From NCBI GenBank assembly GCA_022497155.1, contig MU385785.1:98583-162582 (forward strand): 64,000 nt of DNA, read 5' to 3'. A program made the translations under genes and the position numbers. Below the pieces are notes generated by a model. It was not told the origin of the DNA. It saw only the letters and a list, made by a program, of their open reading frames with translations, and did no database searches. Each line of letters starts with the position of its first letter. Within the stretch, counting starts at the first letter, position 1. This document shows, piece after piece, positions 11,973-23,107 of this stretch. The stretch comes from Whalleya microplaca. Its lineage: Eukaryota > Ascomycota > Sordariomycetes > Xylariales > Xylariaceae.

Positions 11973-12910
11973 ACATGTGTGTCACATCAGATGGCCTCAT
12001 TGGAAGAGCCTGGGGAGTTTATTATGCGTGCCAGCGCAGACCGGACAGGACACAGACAGGAAGGGACAGGTGCCTTTTCGGAACCTTATTAGATCCAGCC
12101 ATACATCACATATATGTACATGTACCTGTGCATACACAGTATGCAATGTAAGTGGTGTAGCGGGCATGTGTACATACAAGTACAACGATCTCCTCTGTGG
12201 GTGTGGCACTCTTGCCTAATTCATGTAGTAATTGGGAGACGGCATAGGGCTAAGAAGCCGATTCAGTTAGAGCCATTAGGAGATACAAGTGCCTAAGCAG
12301 GTACCTAAGCCTACTTTCTATACATATATGTATGCTGTAAACCCCAACAAGCCTCTTAGGTACCTACATGTAACTCTCATCTACACGTGTAGCTTTAAAC
12401 TTCCAAGGTTTCCATTCACCCATTCACCTGCCAACTCTATCGTATCCATCTCTTGCAGGTGCCACACGTCATTTCATATGTAAACCTTAAAGGATTATGC
12501 ATGTGTTGATTCAACCTCAATTGATGTCGACTTCACTATTCTTCAGACGTCATCCTGAGTAGCTCACCTATAAACGTCACATCACCAGAATTGTTGTACA
12601 AAGTCCTATGCAGATACCATGTAACTGGAGGGATAGGTTCTACATCAGGGGTTAGGTGCCTAATGCAGACCTGAGCCTCCACTGGACCCCCAATTGCACA
12701 CAGCATAAATATAGAAATTTGCATAACTTCTCCACGGACAGCTTCAAACGTAAAAAGCACTCTTCTTTTCAGTCTGTACAAGGAATGTCCATTAACAGTT
12801 TCAAAATGTGGCTGGAAAACTGGACTGTTTAACTCCTGGGATTGAATTCCACCCTTCGACCAAGACTGCACAGGCACGCGGTTATACATACTTGTTTGTA
12901 GTAGATGCAT
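11723..12910. other. Intergenic region, left part of a 2.1-kb gene-free gap
   Basis: No gene is visible. It contains a GT microsatellite and ordinary AT-moderate spacer. The minus-strand open frame at 12536-12916 ends against the mobile element and has no recognisable domain, so it is not called. Confidence 0.5.
11939..11970. repeat. (GT)16 microsatellite
   Basis: Sixteen uninterrupted GT units followed by ACACATGTGTGT. The alternating purine-pyrimidine run can adopt Z-DNA and is likely length-polymorphic between strains. Confidence 0.97.
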
Positions 12911-12918
12911 ATCCAAAA

Positions 12919-13431
12919 GAGATTTGCTATTTCAATAGTAGGTAGGTAAATTCAATAGTAGTACAAGATACATCACCCCGCCTTCCCGCAATGTAATCGT
13001 AACCTGCTGCACCACCTAATTTGTATATATTTCCAATGTACCTTTACCATAGCTTCAAGGCCTTTAGATACACACATATCACAACCATTACAACAAGTTA
13101 AAAAAGGTTTACGAACAGGCCGAAGAGGCACAAGATTAGCTTATAATAAGTTATAGCGGCTACTAGTTATTTCAGCTGGAGAGGCACCAAAAGAGGAAGC
13201 ACCAAACGAGGCTGTAATAGCCGCGGAGGTTATCGACCTTACGGACTACTTTCAGACAACTGACTACCTAGATATCCTGCTATAGGAGGCTTGTTCAACA
13301 AACGGAGGCCATTGGAGGCCATTGGCAATTGTCTGATTACCTTATTAGGCAAGCTGTGAGGGGTTACAAGTGATTTGGGAGGTAAGTTTGTACTACTATT
13401 GAATTTACCTACTATTGAAATAGCAAATCTC
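12919..13431. mobile_element. hAT-like MITE with 8-bp target site duplication
   Basis: A 513-bp element. Its ends are inverted: GAGATTTGCTATTTCAATAG at 12919 onward matches the reverse complement of the sequence ending at 13431, and the match continues through 'gtaggtaaattcaatagtagtacaa' with one 4-bp GGTA expansion in the left arm, giving terminal inverted repeats of about 45 bp. It is flanked by the direct repeat ATCCAAAA at 12911-12918 and 13432-13439. Eight-base target duplications are characteristic of hAT-superfamily transposition. There is no transposase frame inside, so this is a non-autonomous miniature element. The interior shows no strong RIP decay, as expected for a short element. 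Confidence 0.9.
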
Positions 13432-13828
13432 ATCCAAAAAAGGACTCAGGAGAAGCACTCAAGATCGTTTGTTCATGAAAGAGTGTTGTTCACCTAAGAG
13501 AGCTCCAATGGCCATAAATGCCATCATGCCCGCAATGCCTTTGGCTTCCGAGCTGCCTTCCTGTTGCTTCCTAATTGCTCCCTAGGTCGAGGTTAGTCCT
13601 GAAGGTCGGCCACAAATGATGAGATACACTCCCATACTTCATGCCTGTGAGATCTTTGACACTTCATAGTGCCAAAGCGTCACACTCACTCGATTTTCTA
13701 TTCCAAACATTACCGCTATCTCCATCGGCCCTGCTTTCCCCTTTGGTGTGTCAAGACACCTTCCATATACCTACACTGCACGCACCCCTTCAAGATATCC
13801 CCGACCTGATCGCATCTATTACAAGAAC

Positions 13829-15345
13829 ATGTCGGGGAGCGATTCTCGCGAGAACATGTCGCAGGGTGAGTTGAGCATTATCGACCAGTCTGATGTTGTG
13901 GACGTGGATATGGGTGACTTGCCTGGTAATGGCCTAATCATTGAAGGCCCGCCATTTGGGCTCGAAGAGATCTACGACTTGGAACCTGGCGGACATCATC
14001 CTGTTCACCTAGGCGACATACTGCATGACCGATACCAGGTAATTCACAAGCTTGGAAGCCCCGGCTATGCCAATGTTTGGCTGTGTCGCGACGCGAACAG
14101 CAGCGAAGTTCGATATGTGGCTGTCAAAATTTTCCTGGCCGAACATTCATTCTCGGATTGTCCTGAACTACGGGTAAATAAACTGATTGATATGGGAATT
14201 GATGCTGAAACCGCCGCGGAACATTTCTGCCTTCCACTGGATCAGTTCAGCATTACCGGGCCTAACGGTGAACATTATGCATTGGTCTATCCGGTTCTAG
14301 GCCCTCGCGTCTCAAGATTATTTAACAAGGTAAATGACAGTGACCTGGATGTTACCTTGAGGCAAGTTGCAACACAAGTCACTCAGGCAATGAGTATTCT
14401 CCATTCCCATGGTATATGCCATGGAGGTATGTTATCCTATGCCACCTATTATGGAAATTATGATGACCCAGGCTAAACTTGATCATAGATTTCCGACCTG
14501 CCAATATCCTCGCCCGCATTTCTAACCTCGACGGTCTCAGTGAAGAAGAACTTTTTAGACTCGTTGGCAGACCCAGGCAGACCAGAGTGATCACTGCCTC
14601 CAGAGAGAAGCATGATCTGCCCACAGCCCCTCAGTACCTGGTATATCCGATCATCTGGGAAAACATTGCTCAGGATCCCTCTGCCAGAGGTCTCATCACT
14701 GGAAAGATATGCATAACTGATTTCGGAGAGTCTTTCGAAATCTCAAACCCACCATCATACCTTGGCATTCCGCAGAGCTATTGCGCCCCCGAGTATATAT
14801 TGGACAAGACTGTTGGGCCTTGCTGCGACCTGTGGGCTCTTGCATGCACTCTCTTTAAGATACGCACCGGGAGACGACTCTTCGGCACGTTTAACGACGA
14901 CAACGATGAATACCTTTGCAAGGTAGCCATGTTACTAGGTAAACTTCCAGAGCCCTGGTGGTCTACAACATGGCAAGCCAGGAGTTCATTTCTCATCGAC
15001 GAGGTCGATGCAGATGGTAAGGTCATTGAGGTTAATAGCCAAAGTCGGCTGTCAGGGAAAGATGATGTTCGTGAAGAGGAATCAGGGGAATCCACCAATG
15101 GCGGTACGATCGGTGCTCTTGTCTACCAGAAACGTGAGCCTAGATCCATACGTGAATCGATAGCGGAGGGTCTATCCTATAACTTGGGGTCTAGACCTAG
15201 GGTTATCCACAGGGACATACCAGAAGCCGAGGTGGATTGTTTCGCAGACCTGCTTGGGAAGTTATTGAAGTACCGCCCCGAGGAGCGCTTGGGGATTGCA
15301 GATGCCCTGGAACACCCATGGTTCAAGATGTCACGAACAGATTAG
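13829..15345 (+). CDS. SRPK-like serine/threonine protein kinase (CMGC group)
   Basis: Two exons, 13829-14426 and 14489-15345, joined across a 62-nt GT-AG intron (484 aa; an upstream in-frame ATG at 13748 would add 27 residues). The intron splits the Asp codon of the catalytic loop: the joined sequence reads HGDFRPANIL, so ignoring the intron destroys the active site. Other kinase landmarks seen: glycine-rich loop in 'YQVIHKLGSPGYANVWLC', VAIK-type lysine in 'YVAVKIF', metal-binding DFG in 'ICITDFGE', APE-type 'YCAPEYI', and the C-lobe 'DLWALACTLF'. A spacer of about 65 residues between the catalytic loop and DFG follows the split-lobe arrangement of SR-protein kinases. HGD replaces the usual HRD. 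Fungi carry expanded, divergent SRPK-like families; the substrate is unknown. Confidence 0.87.
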
Positions 15346-16044
15346 ACAACTAGATAGATACCACATGGTATATCCATAGACAGGCGGCTGCGGATGGTTT
15401 ACAGATACGCTAAGTATCTTAGGTTGGACTCGTATGGAGAAGCAGGAACAGAGTTTCCAACCATCGTCCTATACATAATCGTTGAACTACTACCGACCTA
15501 GATAGGTATAAGCCAGCTACACTTGCTGAAACTGTAGTGCTCAAGCCTAACCGTATGTACATGTGCCATTCAACCGTTTCCCCTTAAGGTCCGTTTTCTT
15601 TGCATAAATGTTGCATAAATACAGCTACTACTGTGCGTAACTTATTAAGGGGAAGACCGAGAATTACCCCGCCAATTGCCAACTACTTGCCAACTACCCC
15701 ACACTGCCCACCATCTCATCTCGTGATAGTCACCGAACCCCCAGCGTCTCCTGTGCTACTGCACCAGTCAGTCAACTTATGTATATAGCCTGAATCCCGT
15801 AGCCAAGCAATTGGTGCTCACTTGACTCCTACGATCTCACGATTCCGCAATATAGTATGGTATCCTGCGTTCTCCCTCTTCATATATCTCAAACATAGCT
15901 GCCATATTGCCTCCAGTCGCATAGATACCTCACCTCACCTTAACAGCATAGCTCTCATCTACTTACTTTGTAGCTACTAAAGCTACATGTACCCCACATT
16001 GCGCGAGCATTAACAACAGCAGTACATATTAGCATCAGCCCACA
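15346..16044. other. Intergenic region between the kinase and aldose epimerase genes
   Basis: About 700 bp holding the 3' flank of the kinase and the promoter of the epimerase gene. No additional gene, repeat or RNA is recognised. Confidence 0.5.
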
Positions 16045-17144
16045 ATGACAGACGAGATCTCCTTCCTGCCCCTGGGCGCCATAATCCAATCCTTCACCGT
16101 CGGCGGCGTGAACATCGTCCAGGGGTTTCCGACCCAGGAGCTCTACGTCTCGCACAACGAGCCGCACTTCGGCGAGACCATCGGCCGCGTCGCAAACCGC
16201 ATCGCGAACGCGACCCTGCCCGGGCTCAACGGCCAGACCTTCAGCCTCGCCGCGAACAACGGTCCGAATACCCTCCATGGCGGCTTGAAGGGCTGGGGCA
16301 AGCGAATCTGGGACGGGCCGAAGCCCGTCGGCGTGCGCAAGATTCCTGGCCTCGAGGGCGAGCTGAAGGGCGGCGAGACTGTTGAGTTCGCGCTGAAGAG
16401 TGAGGATGGGGACCAGGGGTTCCCGGGCGAGGTCGTCGCGAAGGTCTTCTATACGGCTGGCAAGCTCGTCGAGGGCGGTAAGGAGGCCACGGTTCTGGGT
16501 ATCGAGTACGAGGCGGAGCTGGCGGGAGGCGCCGAGGAAACTGTCATCAACATGACGAACCATTCGTATGCGCATCTCCTTCTTCTCCACCCTTCGTGAG
16601 TGTTCAGGATACCGACTGACTGACCGATGAAAACAGGTACTTCAACCTTACAGGCGGACCGACCATCGAGGGCACAGAAGTCCAGCTTTGCACACCCTCA
16701 CATCTACCCCTCGACGCCACCGGCATCCCGACCACCGGCCCGACCACATTCTCCAAGGTCGCAACGAGTGCGCCGTTTACCCTAGGCGCGCAAGAGCCAG
16801 ACTTCGATGACTGCTTCGTCGTTGACGCAGCCGCATCTCCCAGTTCCGTTCCCATCGACACGCGAGGCCTACCCCTGACGAAACTCGCCTCGGCCCACCA
16901 CCCAGAGAGCAAGATCCATCTCGAGGTATACAGCACGGAGCCGGCCTTCCAGTTCTACACGGGCAAATGGATCGACGTGCCGCAGGTCGACGGGGTGGGC
17001 GCTCGCGGGTCCAGGAGCGCGTTCTGCGTCGAGCCGAGCCGGTTCGTAAATGCGTACAATGTGGAGGACTGGAAGAGCCAGGTGCTGCTCAAGAAGGGCG
17101 AGAAGTACGGCGCGCGGATCGTGTATAAGGGCTGGAAAGAGTAA
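16045..17144 (+). CDS. Aldose 1-epimerase (galactose mutarotase)
   Basis: Interconverts alpha and beta anomers of aldoses, feeding galactose and glucose catabolism in the cytosol. Two exons, 16045-16565 and 16637-17144, with a 71-nt intron, yielding 342 aa, the normal length of fungal mutarotases. Family motifs: 'GRVANRIANA' (residues about 51-60), 'NTLHGGLKGWGKRIW' with the conserved substrate-binding histidine, 'GDQGFPGEV', and 'NMTNHSYFNL' formed exactly across the splice junction, where the histidine and following residues line the active site. A later 'DDCFVVD' and a C-terminal 'FCVEPSRFVNA' (catalytic glutamate region) complete the set. GC-rich codon use matches the neighbouring housekeeping genes. 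It is convergent with the DNA ligase gene, only 132 bp away. Confidence 0.95.
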
Positions 17145-17276
17145 ATAGCTACCATAGCAACCTCTTAACCCACCGTCTTACCTACATAGCCTTCTTGCAA
17201 ATCCATAATATCCGCCGTGACCTAATCAGATAACCCAACGCCTAATCTCAAGCACAGTATACCTACCTATGCGCGA

Positions 17277-20156
17277 CTAAACCTCCTCATCCTCCTCACC
17301 CTCATCAACTACCGGAGCAGGAGGAGGGGCCTTCGCCTCCTGCTTGCGCCACAGCGCGGCCAGGAACTCGCTGCTGCTGGCCTCCTCGACGCCCTTGTCG
17401 TCGCGCTTGCGCAGGAACCGCGGGAAGCGCAGGCTCAGGCCGCGGTCCGCGCTCGCGAGCCCGATCGCCGCCGTGTACGTCGGCGACAGCGTGATGTCCG
17501 CGAACGCCACCTCCCACACCTCCTGTGGCTCGAACCAGACGTCGGGATAGCCGGCGTACTCGACGAAGCTGGGTTTGGTCGCCCGGATGTTCTTGTATTT
17601 GCGGTCAGTCTCCCCAGTCTCATCCTCATTCCCGTCCTCGTCTCTATTCTCATTATCATCTTCGTCCTCATCTGCGTCCTCGCCACCCTTTCCTTCATCC
17701 CCCTCAGCACTCCCATCAGCTGCAGCGTCGCCAGAACCATCATCGTAGAACGCCCGAGTCGCCTTATAAAACGCGTCCGTGAACCCCGAGATGCACTTGC
17801 ACACGGCCTCGAGCGCGCCCGTCTCCTCGTTGCGCACCGCCAGCAGCACCGGCGACCACCAGCGCGCCTTGCGGCCCTGTCCGTGCCACCCCGCCACCGG
17901 CACCAGGTCCAGCGTGTCGAAGGAGCTGTTGTAGTCCTTCTTCACCTTGAGCCAGGAGTCCAGTCGCTTGTCGGGCTCGTAGGTCGCGAGGAGGGGTTTC
18001 CGGCGCGAGGAGGGGGCGGGCTTCGAAGCTTTGTCGTTAGTTTCGGTGCTGGAGGGTTTGGCTTTCGCTTTGCCTTTGCCTTTGGATTTGGATTTGGGCT
18101 GGAGGAGAAGGCCGGTGGGAGGGGGAGGGGTCTCGCGTGGAAGTGAAGGCGCTGCGGTGTCTTCAGCGCCCGGGGTTGGCGTTGGGGGTGTAGTGAGGTT
18201 ATCAAGGATCTTCACCATGATGCCCTCGCATTTGCTATCCGTTGCCTGCTTGAAGAACTCAAGCACGGCCTCTGAGTCCTGGGATGTGGCATCAAGACTC
18301 TTAACCCACGTGAAGTGATTTGGCACCTCCGTAAACAAGGACCTCAGCAGCTCGCGCCGCTGGCGAAACGGGCGATCAAGCAAGGGCTGGCCATTGAGAT
18401 ACATAAGATCGAAAGCGAACAAGCAGACATCGATCGTGATACTCCCAATAGCGACGTCCTTGCGAGCGCGATTCGTCAGCGTCTGGAAGTTCCGCAACTC
18501 GCCCGTCCGCGCGTCGACGGCGACGACCTCGCCCTCCATGATGAAGCTGTCGACGCCCTCGCCGCGGATGCGCGGCACGAGCTCGACGAGGTCGGGGTAC
18601 TTGTCGGTCATGAGCTCGAGGTGGCGCGAGAAGATTGACACCTTCCCCGCGCCGTCGCAGTGCACTTGCGCGCGTTGCCCGTCGTACTTGAACTCGCAGG
18701 AGAAGGCACGCCCCTGGAGTTTGGTCAGCATCTCCGCCAGGTCGCGCGTGATGCTGCCCAGCATCGGGCGCAGCGGGATGTGCAGCGTCAGCCCGCAGCG
18801 CAGAAGCAGCTCGTCGCACACGCCGATCTCGAGCAGGAGCGGGATCAGGTCGTTGTAGTTCGGGCGGCGGGCGAAGCAGGCCTTGACGATCTCCTCCGCG
18901 CGGCCCCATACCTCGGCTAGCTCCTCCTTCTTCAGCGACTTGAGATCCTCGATGGCGCGTAAGGGGAAGTCGGCCCCAGGAGGCCGCGAAAGCAGGAATG
19001 CGCGCGAGAGCGCGATGAGCATCGTGGTCTTGACGGCGCCAATGCGCAGATGTTGGCATAGTGTGCGGACCACGTAGCGGCTCTCCTCGCCGCCGCGGGC
19101 GTCCTGGAGTAAGCGATCGACGATTCGCTGTTTGACTTCTCCGCTGCCCTGGCCCTGGCTGGTAGCCACTTTAACGAGGGACTGGTACACGCCCTTGATA
19201 GTCAGCGGCTTGGGCTTCCGCAGCGTGAAGCTCTGTTTCTTCTTCGCCTCGAAGGCGACGTCGCCCGCGTCGCCGTACTTGTCATAGATCGCCTTCAGGG
19301 ATCGGTTGTCCAGACCACACACTTGTTTCAGTGCCTTGGAGATGGCTGAGCCGCCTAGTCCTAACTCCAAAGAGATGTAGGGAGGGGATATTGAGTTCGT
19401 AGCTAGCCATACCTATTAAGTAATTCAGTACGTTGACCAATCAACAAAGATGTAATTGTAACTTACCGCAGGGAGTAGGCTCTCAGGATCTCCCTCTATG
19501 AGAACACGGAGGCAGTTGACTAGGGTATCGACGATCTTGATGCGACTTGCCGTGCTACTAACAAGTATAAAGCAGCGCGTTAGAAGTGCATATGATGCAT
19601 TTCCACCGTCGTTTTCCCAGTGCTCTCGAAGCTGGGGCACGTATTTAGCAGGGTCAAACGTCAGCGGGCTCTCGTCGAATGGTATAGTTTCCGACAACGT
19701 GTCGACAGATGCCGCTACCGACTGCAGTGACAGTGTGCCTCGGCCCTTATTCTCGGTCTTTACAGAAGGGGGCTTCTGAGGCCTCGGAGAGCTATCAGCA
19801 GTTTCACCAGTGTGGTTGAGATATCGTAAATCAGCAACAGCTGGAGGTGGGGGTCCGGATATTTGCGGTGTCGCTTGTCGGGGTGCCGGGCTTTCGGGCT
19901 CCCTGTCCCACTCCGCTTGAAGCTTCCGAGCGAGCTCCTCATCGGTCAACTCATGGTCCTGAGCCGGAGCAAGACTGCTCGACGGCGCGTCGTCTTGCGC
20001 CTTAGCAGCAGAGGAATTTTGTGTTTGTTTTGAGAAGAAATATTCCAGGCCTTTAGAAGGCAAGGATGATGATTTTGAGCCATTGTTTAGCTTCCGCTTC
20101 TTCTTTTCCGGGCTGGCCATCATGTGCCCGCAAGACTCTCCGGAGCCTGGAATCAA
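17277..20156 (-). CDS. CDC9: ATP-dependent DNA ligase I (CDC9/LIG1 type)
   Basis: Seals nicks between Okazaki fragments and in excision repair. Two exons, 20156-19467 and 19412-17277, with a 54-nt intron (GTAAGT donor); 941 aa from the first ATG, or 930 from the MM at 20123. The N-terminal part is Ser/Lys-rich with 'KGLEYFF', a degenerate PIP-box-like motif. The DNA-binding domain spans the intron ('LATNSISPPYISLELGLGG'). The adenylated lysine is in KYDGQR (about residue 472), motif III is around 'FIMEGEVVA', motif IV is EGIMVK (about 626) and motif V is WLKVKKDY (about 720). Oddities: motifs IV and V are normally about 25 residues apart but here nearly 95 because of a Pro/Thr/Lys-rich insertion, and the OB domain carries a run of about 45 mostly acidic residues. 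Both insertions are low complexity, so activity is probably retained. Confidence 0.95.
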
Positions 20157-21447
20157 TAGCCTATTTCTTCCGAATCAGAACCACATACATGAGCATGTCT
20201 TGAGCCTAGCTAATCTTTTTATTCAGTCGCGTCCATGCTTGCTTCGTGGTGAGACAAGTAGATGATGCCGTGGTTATGTCAGCAGATTGTTTTGATGCAG
20301 CTGTCTGTCCTGCCTGTTATTCAATTATCCGTAATATGCAATACCTGCATGTCAACCACGCTCCGTGTTCTTAATGGACCCGCCGGACTAAATTCCAACT
20401 TCATCTCATATGGAAACGATCAAAGTCACTGTGATGAACATAATAGTGCACATACCTAAGCCACGGTACTTGTTCATTGTAAGTGTATGTGCATCTCCTG
20501 ATTTTTGAACCTCTATATACTTAAGTGGTATTACTGAGCTGATGTAACATCATAAATATAACCTCCCTCCTATCCTCCTTTATTTACTTGGTACGGCTAA
20601 TTCGCCTCCTCACGACCTTTGGTATTCGAATTATCCTTTATCAGTACTGGTAATCAAGGAACTAACTTAATTGTAATTTAGTGCATCATTTTGGCTGACT
20701 TACTTATCTTGTAAGTTAGGCAATGGCGATGGCCTTAAAATATATAATAAGTGTACTAGCAGGTTTAAATAGGTAATAAACTACCTAGGTACCTAGGTAT
20801 AGTGGTTGACGGATTACAGGGATGTGCGGCTGATAAACCAGGTGGCTGGGACGCCCCATAAGCTGTGGCTGTATATATAGGAGGCTCTGCCTCCTCTGAC
20901 TCTAGTGATGATACTTCTCTAATAATAACTACTATACTACTCATAACCTGCGTCTATTTCATCAGTGGTTTATACAACAGAGAAGCTACTTATATTCAGC
21001 AGTCAAAAGGTACTATAGCTTAGGTATATCCATTATTAAGTGGAACACAATAACTTTAATTGTTTCGATATCATATATACAAGCAAAGCTTTCAGTGTAG
21101 TGTACTCAACACTCATCGCGGCCATTAATACGGGATCATATATTCTATACCGGCCTCACATACAGCTGTAAGAGGCAAGAGCAGTTGTTTGTGGGAAACT
21201 AGATTTGTGTCAACGTCGCACTTGCTTCTTTACTTCAGTGGCCCATTGTTATCACTTGATTTGATTATGTGACATTCCATGTACTGCCTAATGAACGGCA
21301 AAATTGTAGCCGTATAGAAGCAATATTGATCTTCTTTGCGGAAATAGCCTCCGCAGATCTTCGTATTCCACCCCTTTCCATATAACCCTTGTGCTTCCTC
21401 CACTGCTATACAGCGTGTTGAATCAAGATACCTTACTCTATGTCATC
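20157..21447. other. Intergenic region with one dispersed repeat
   Basis: AT-rich spacer of 1.3 kb between the ligase promoter and the 3' end of the 2EXR gene. Apart from the dispersed repeat copy at 20806-20964, no gene or RNA is visible. A short TACCTAGGTACCTAGG palindromic stretch sits at 20783-20799. Confidence 0.5.
20806..20964 (-). repeat. Dispersed repeat, copy 1 (inverted partner at 42418-42582)
   Basis: Read on the minus strand this segment aligns over its whole length with 42418-42582 on the plus strand, from TGATGAAATAGAC and CAGGTTATGAGTA, through TTATTATnAGAGAAGTATCATCACTA and GAGCCTCCTATnTATA, to CCCAGCCACCTG and TTTATCAGCC. Differences are scattered substitutions and 1-3 nt indels. 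No protein-coding frame is shared. Probably a short non-autonomous transposable element; class not determined. Confidence 0.85.
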
Positions 21448-22628
21448 CTAATCCTCCCCCAACTCTTCCTTCGAATCTTCCTCTGGATCTTCCTCCGAAT
21501 CGGACTCATCTATGTAATCCGGATCCGAGTCGGAACTAGATTCTGCAGTGGCTGCATTAGCCGCCGCGTCAGAAATTGCCTGGTTCAACACACTGGCCTT
21601 TGCTTCGAGTGCTTCTGAATGGGGATCTTTCAAATCTTTGCGAAATTCGAGGTAATATTTATTGATCCGCTTTCTGGCCATCTTGTCAAATCTCAAATCA
21701 TCGGAGTCATAATCGGAGTCCCCGGGGTAATCCGTGACCCAATCATCTCCCTCAACAGCCAAGCTGTGGTCCAAATCCAACTTTGCCAATGTCTCAATCT
21801 CCTGAGATTCTTCGAAACGGCCAGAATCAAGAAGTCCCCTCATGATTTTCAAGGAGCCCGTCCAGGTCTGGTGTCTCTGGTATATCTTGTACCAGATCGC
21901 CGTGATGGGTGTCACGTCGCGCCGCGTGCAGCACGGCTCCACGAGGTTGTGAGCAAGGAATAGCTCATCCGCACCAAATGCCCAGGTGATCATTCTGAGA
22001 CTGCCTGTCTCACCAGCAGCAGTAGAAACTCTGTCAAATCGGCTAGGGCCGAGGGCAAATCGCTTGGCACCAAAGGTGACCATGAGGGTTTTGAATGCCT
22101 TTGTGTACCAGAGTTTTTGCTGAAGCATAACGAGATCCACCTTCTGATCCCAAGCTCGCTGAAATTTCTCGATTGCGCCAGCTGCTACTGTCTGGATCAT
22201 CACTGCTGGAAGTTTGATTCGGAAGATGTCATGTTCAACGGAGACAACAGGGCCACGATCCTCAAGATGAAGTGTACCATAGACGTACGAGAGCTTCGGG
22301 TAGATTTTCCCCAGCCGGACTACGCCATAAAACTTTTTCGTGGCTTCATAGGAGGCTCTGTTGACCAGGAACACAGCTGGCACAGGGGCGTGGGTGATGG
22401 CGAGGGTCTGGGTGTCCTTGTTGAAGCGAGCCGTGATGACTCGGTTTTGACCACGCACTGAGTACTTCCAAATCATGGCTTGTATCTCAGCTGGCAGCTT
22501 TGGAAACAGTGTAAATTCTTGGCTATTATAGTTGTTAGCCCACATTAGTATTGCAGCAATAAAATACCATGATACAATATTCAGATCTATTGTGCTTACC
22601 AGTTCTTCAAACCAGCATCGGATGCCAT
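21448..22628 (-). CDS. 2EXR domain-containing protein
   Basis: Two exons: a 29-nt first exon 22628-22600 (MASDAGLKN plus two bases) and 22522-21448, with a 77-nt GT-AG intron; 367 aa. The join gives 'CQEFTLFPKLPAEIQAMIWKYSV', the F-box-like N-terminal motif typical of the fungal 2EXR family, followed by the second family segment 'PAVFLVNRASYEATKKFYGVV'. The middle third is a family-typical hydrophobic/charged region, and the last 60 residues are strongly acidic (Asp/Glu/Ser). The function of 2EXR proteins is not established; the family is greatly expanded in Pezizomycotina. The alternative upstream ATG at 22722 in the unspliced frame would add hydrophobic residues derived from intron sequence and is not supported. 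Confidence 0.85.
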
Positions 22629-23107
22629 TGTGTTCAGTCTGGCACACAGCGCGATACAGGAGATCACAGTAATAAACGAATGGAAATATTGCCCAAAAGT
22701 AGGCGTGAGCTGCTGATGACAAGAAAAACGTGGGGTCGTGGAACGACGAGGACGAGGAGTGTCAATGACAAGAACGAGGGTCGTCGACAACAAGAATGAG
22801 AGTGTGGAAGTTCCCAGAATGTAACAACGATTTGTCTGTGCAGGTTGCAGTTGGAATATCTGGAAGGAAGTGGACAAAAATTTTCCAATGCACAGTCAAT
22901 ATCTAGAAGGCAGAAAAATTAGGTTGCTTGTGATAGGTACTGGTGTAGAGGTGTAGATTGCCGAAACTTTTATCCCCCACTGATAACGAAGCATATTAAG
23001 GATCTCAGGTCTTGTTAGTGCTACTTGATAACTCGAAATCTCGGGGCCTGCCCCCCAAAACACAGATATTAGAATACAGACACTGATAACACACAAGATC
23101 AGAATGA
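22629..23107. other. Intergenic region between two minus-strand genes
   Basis: Promoter region of the 2EXR gene and 3' flank of the esterase gene. Several small overlapping open frames on both strands have no family resemblance. Nothing else recognised. Confidence 0.45.

Noticed and set aside
12536..12916. 126-codon minus-strand frame next to the MITE
   Set aside because: No domain, no intron or start context, and it lies in spacer DNA; chance frame.
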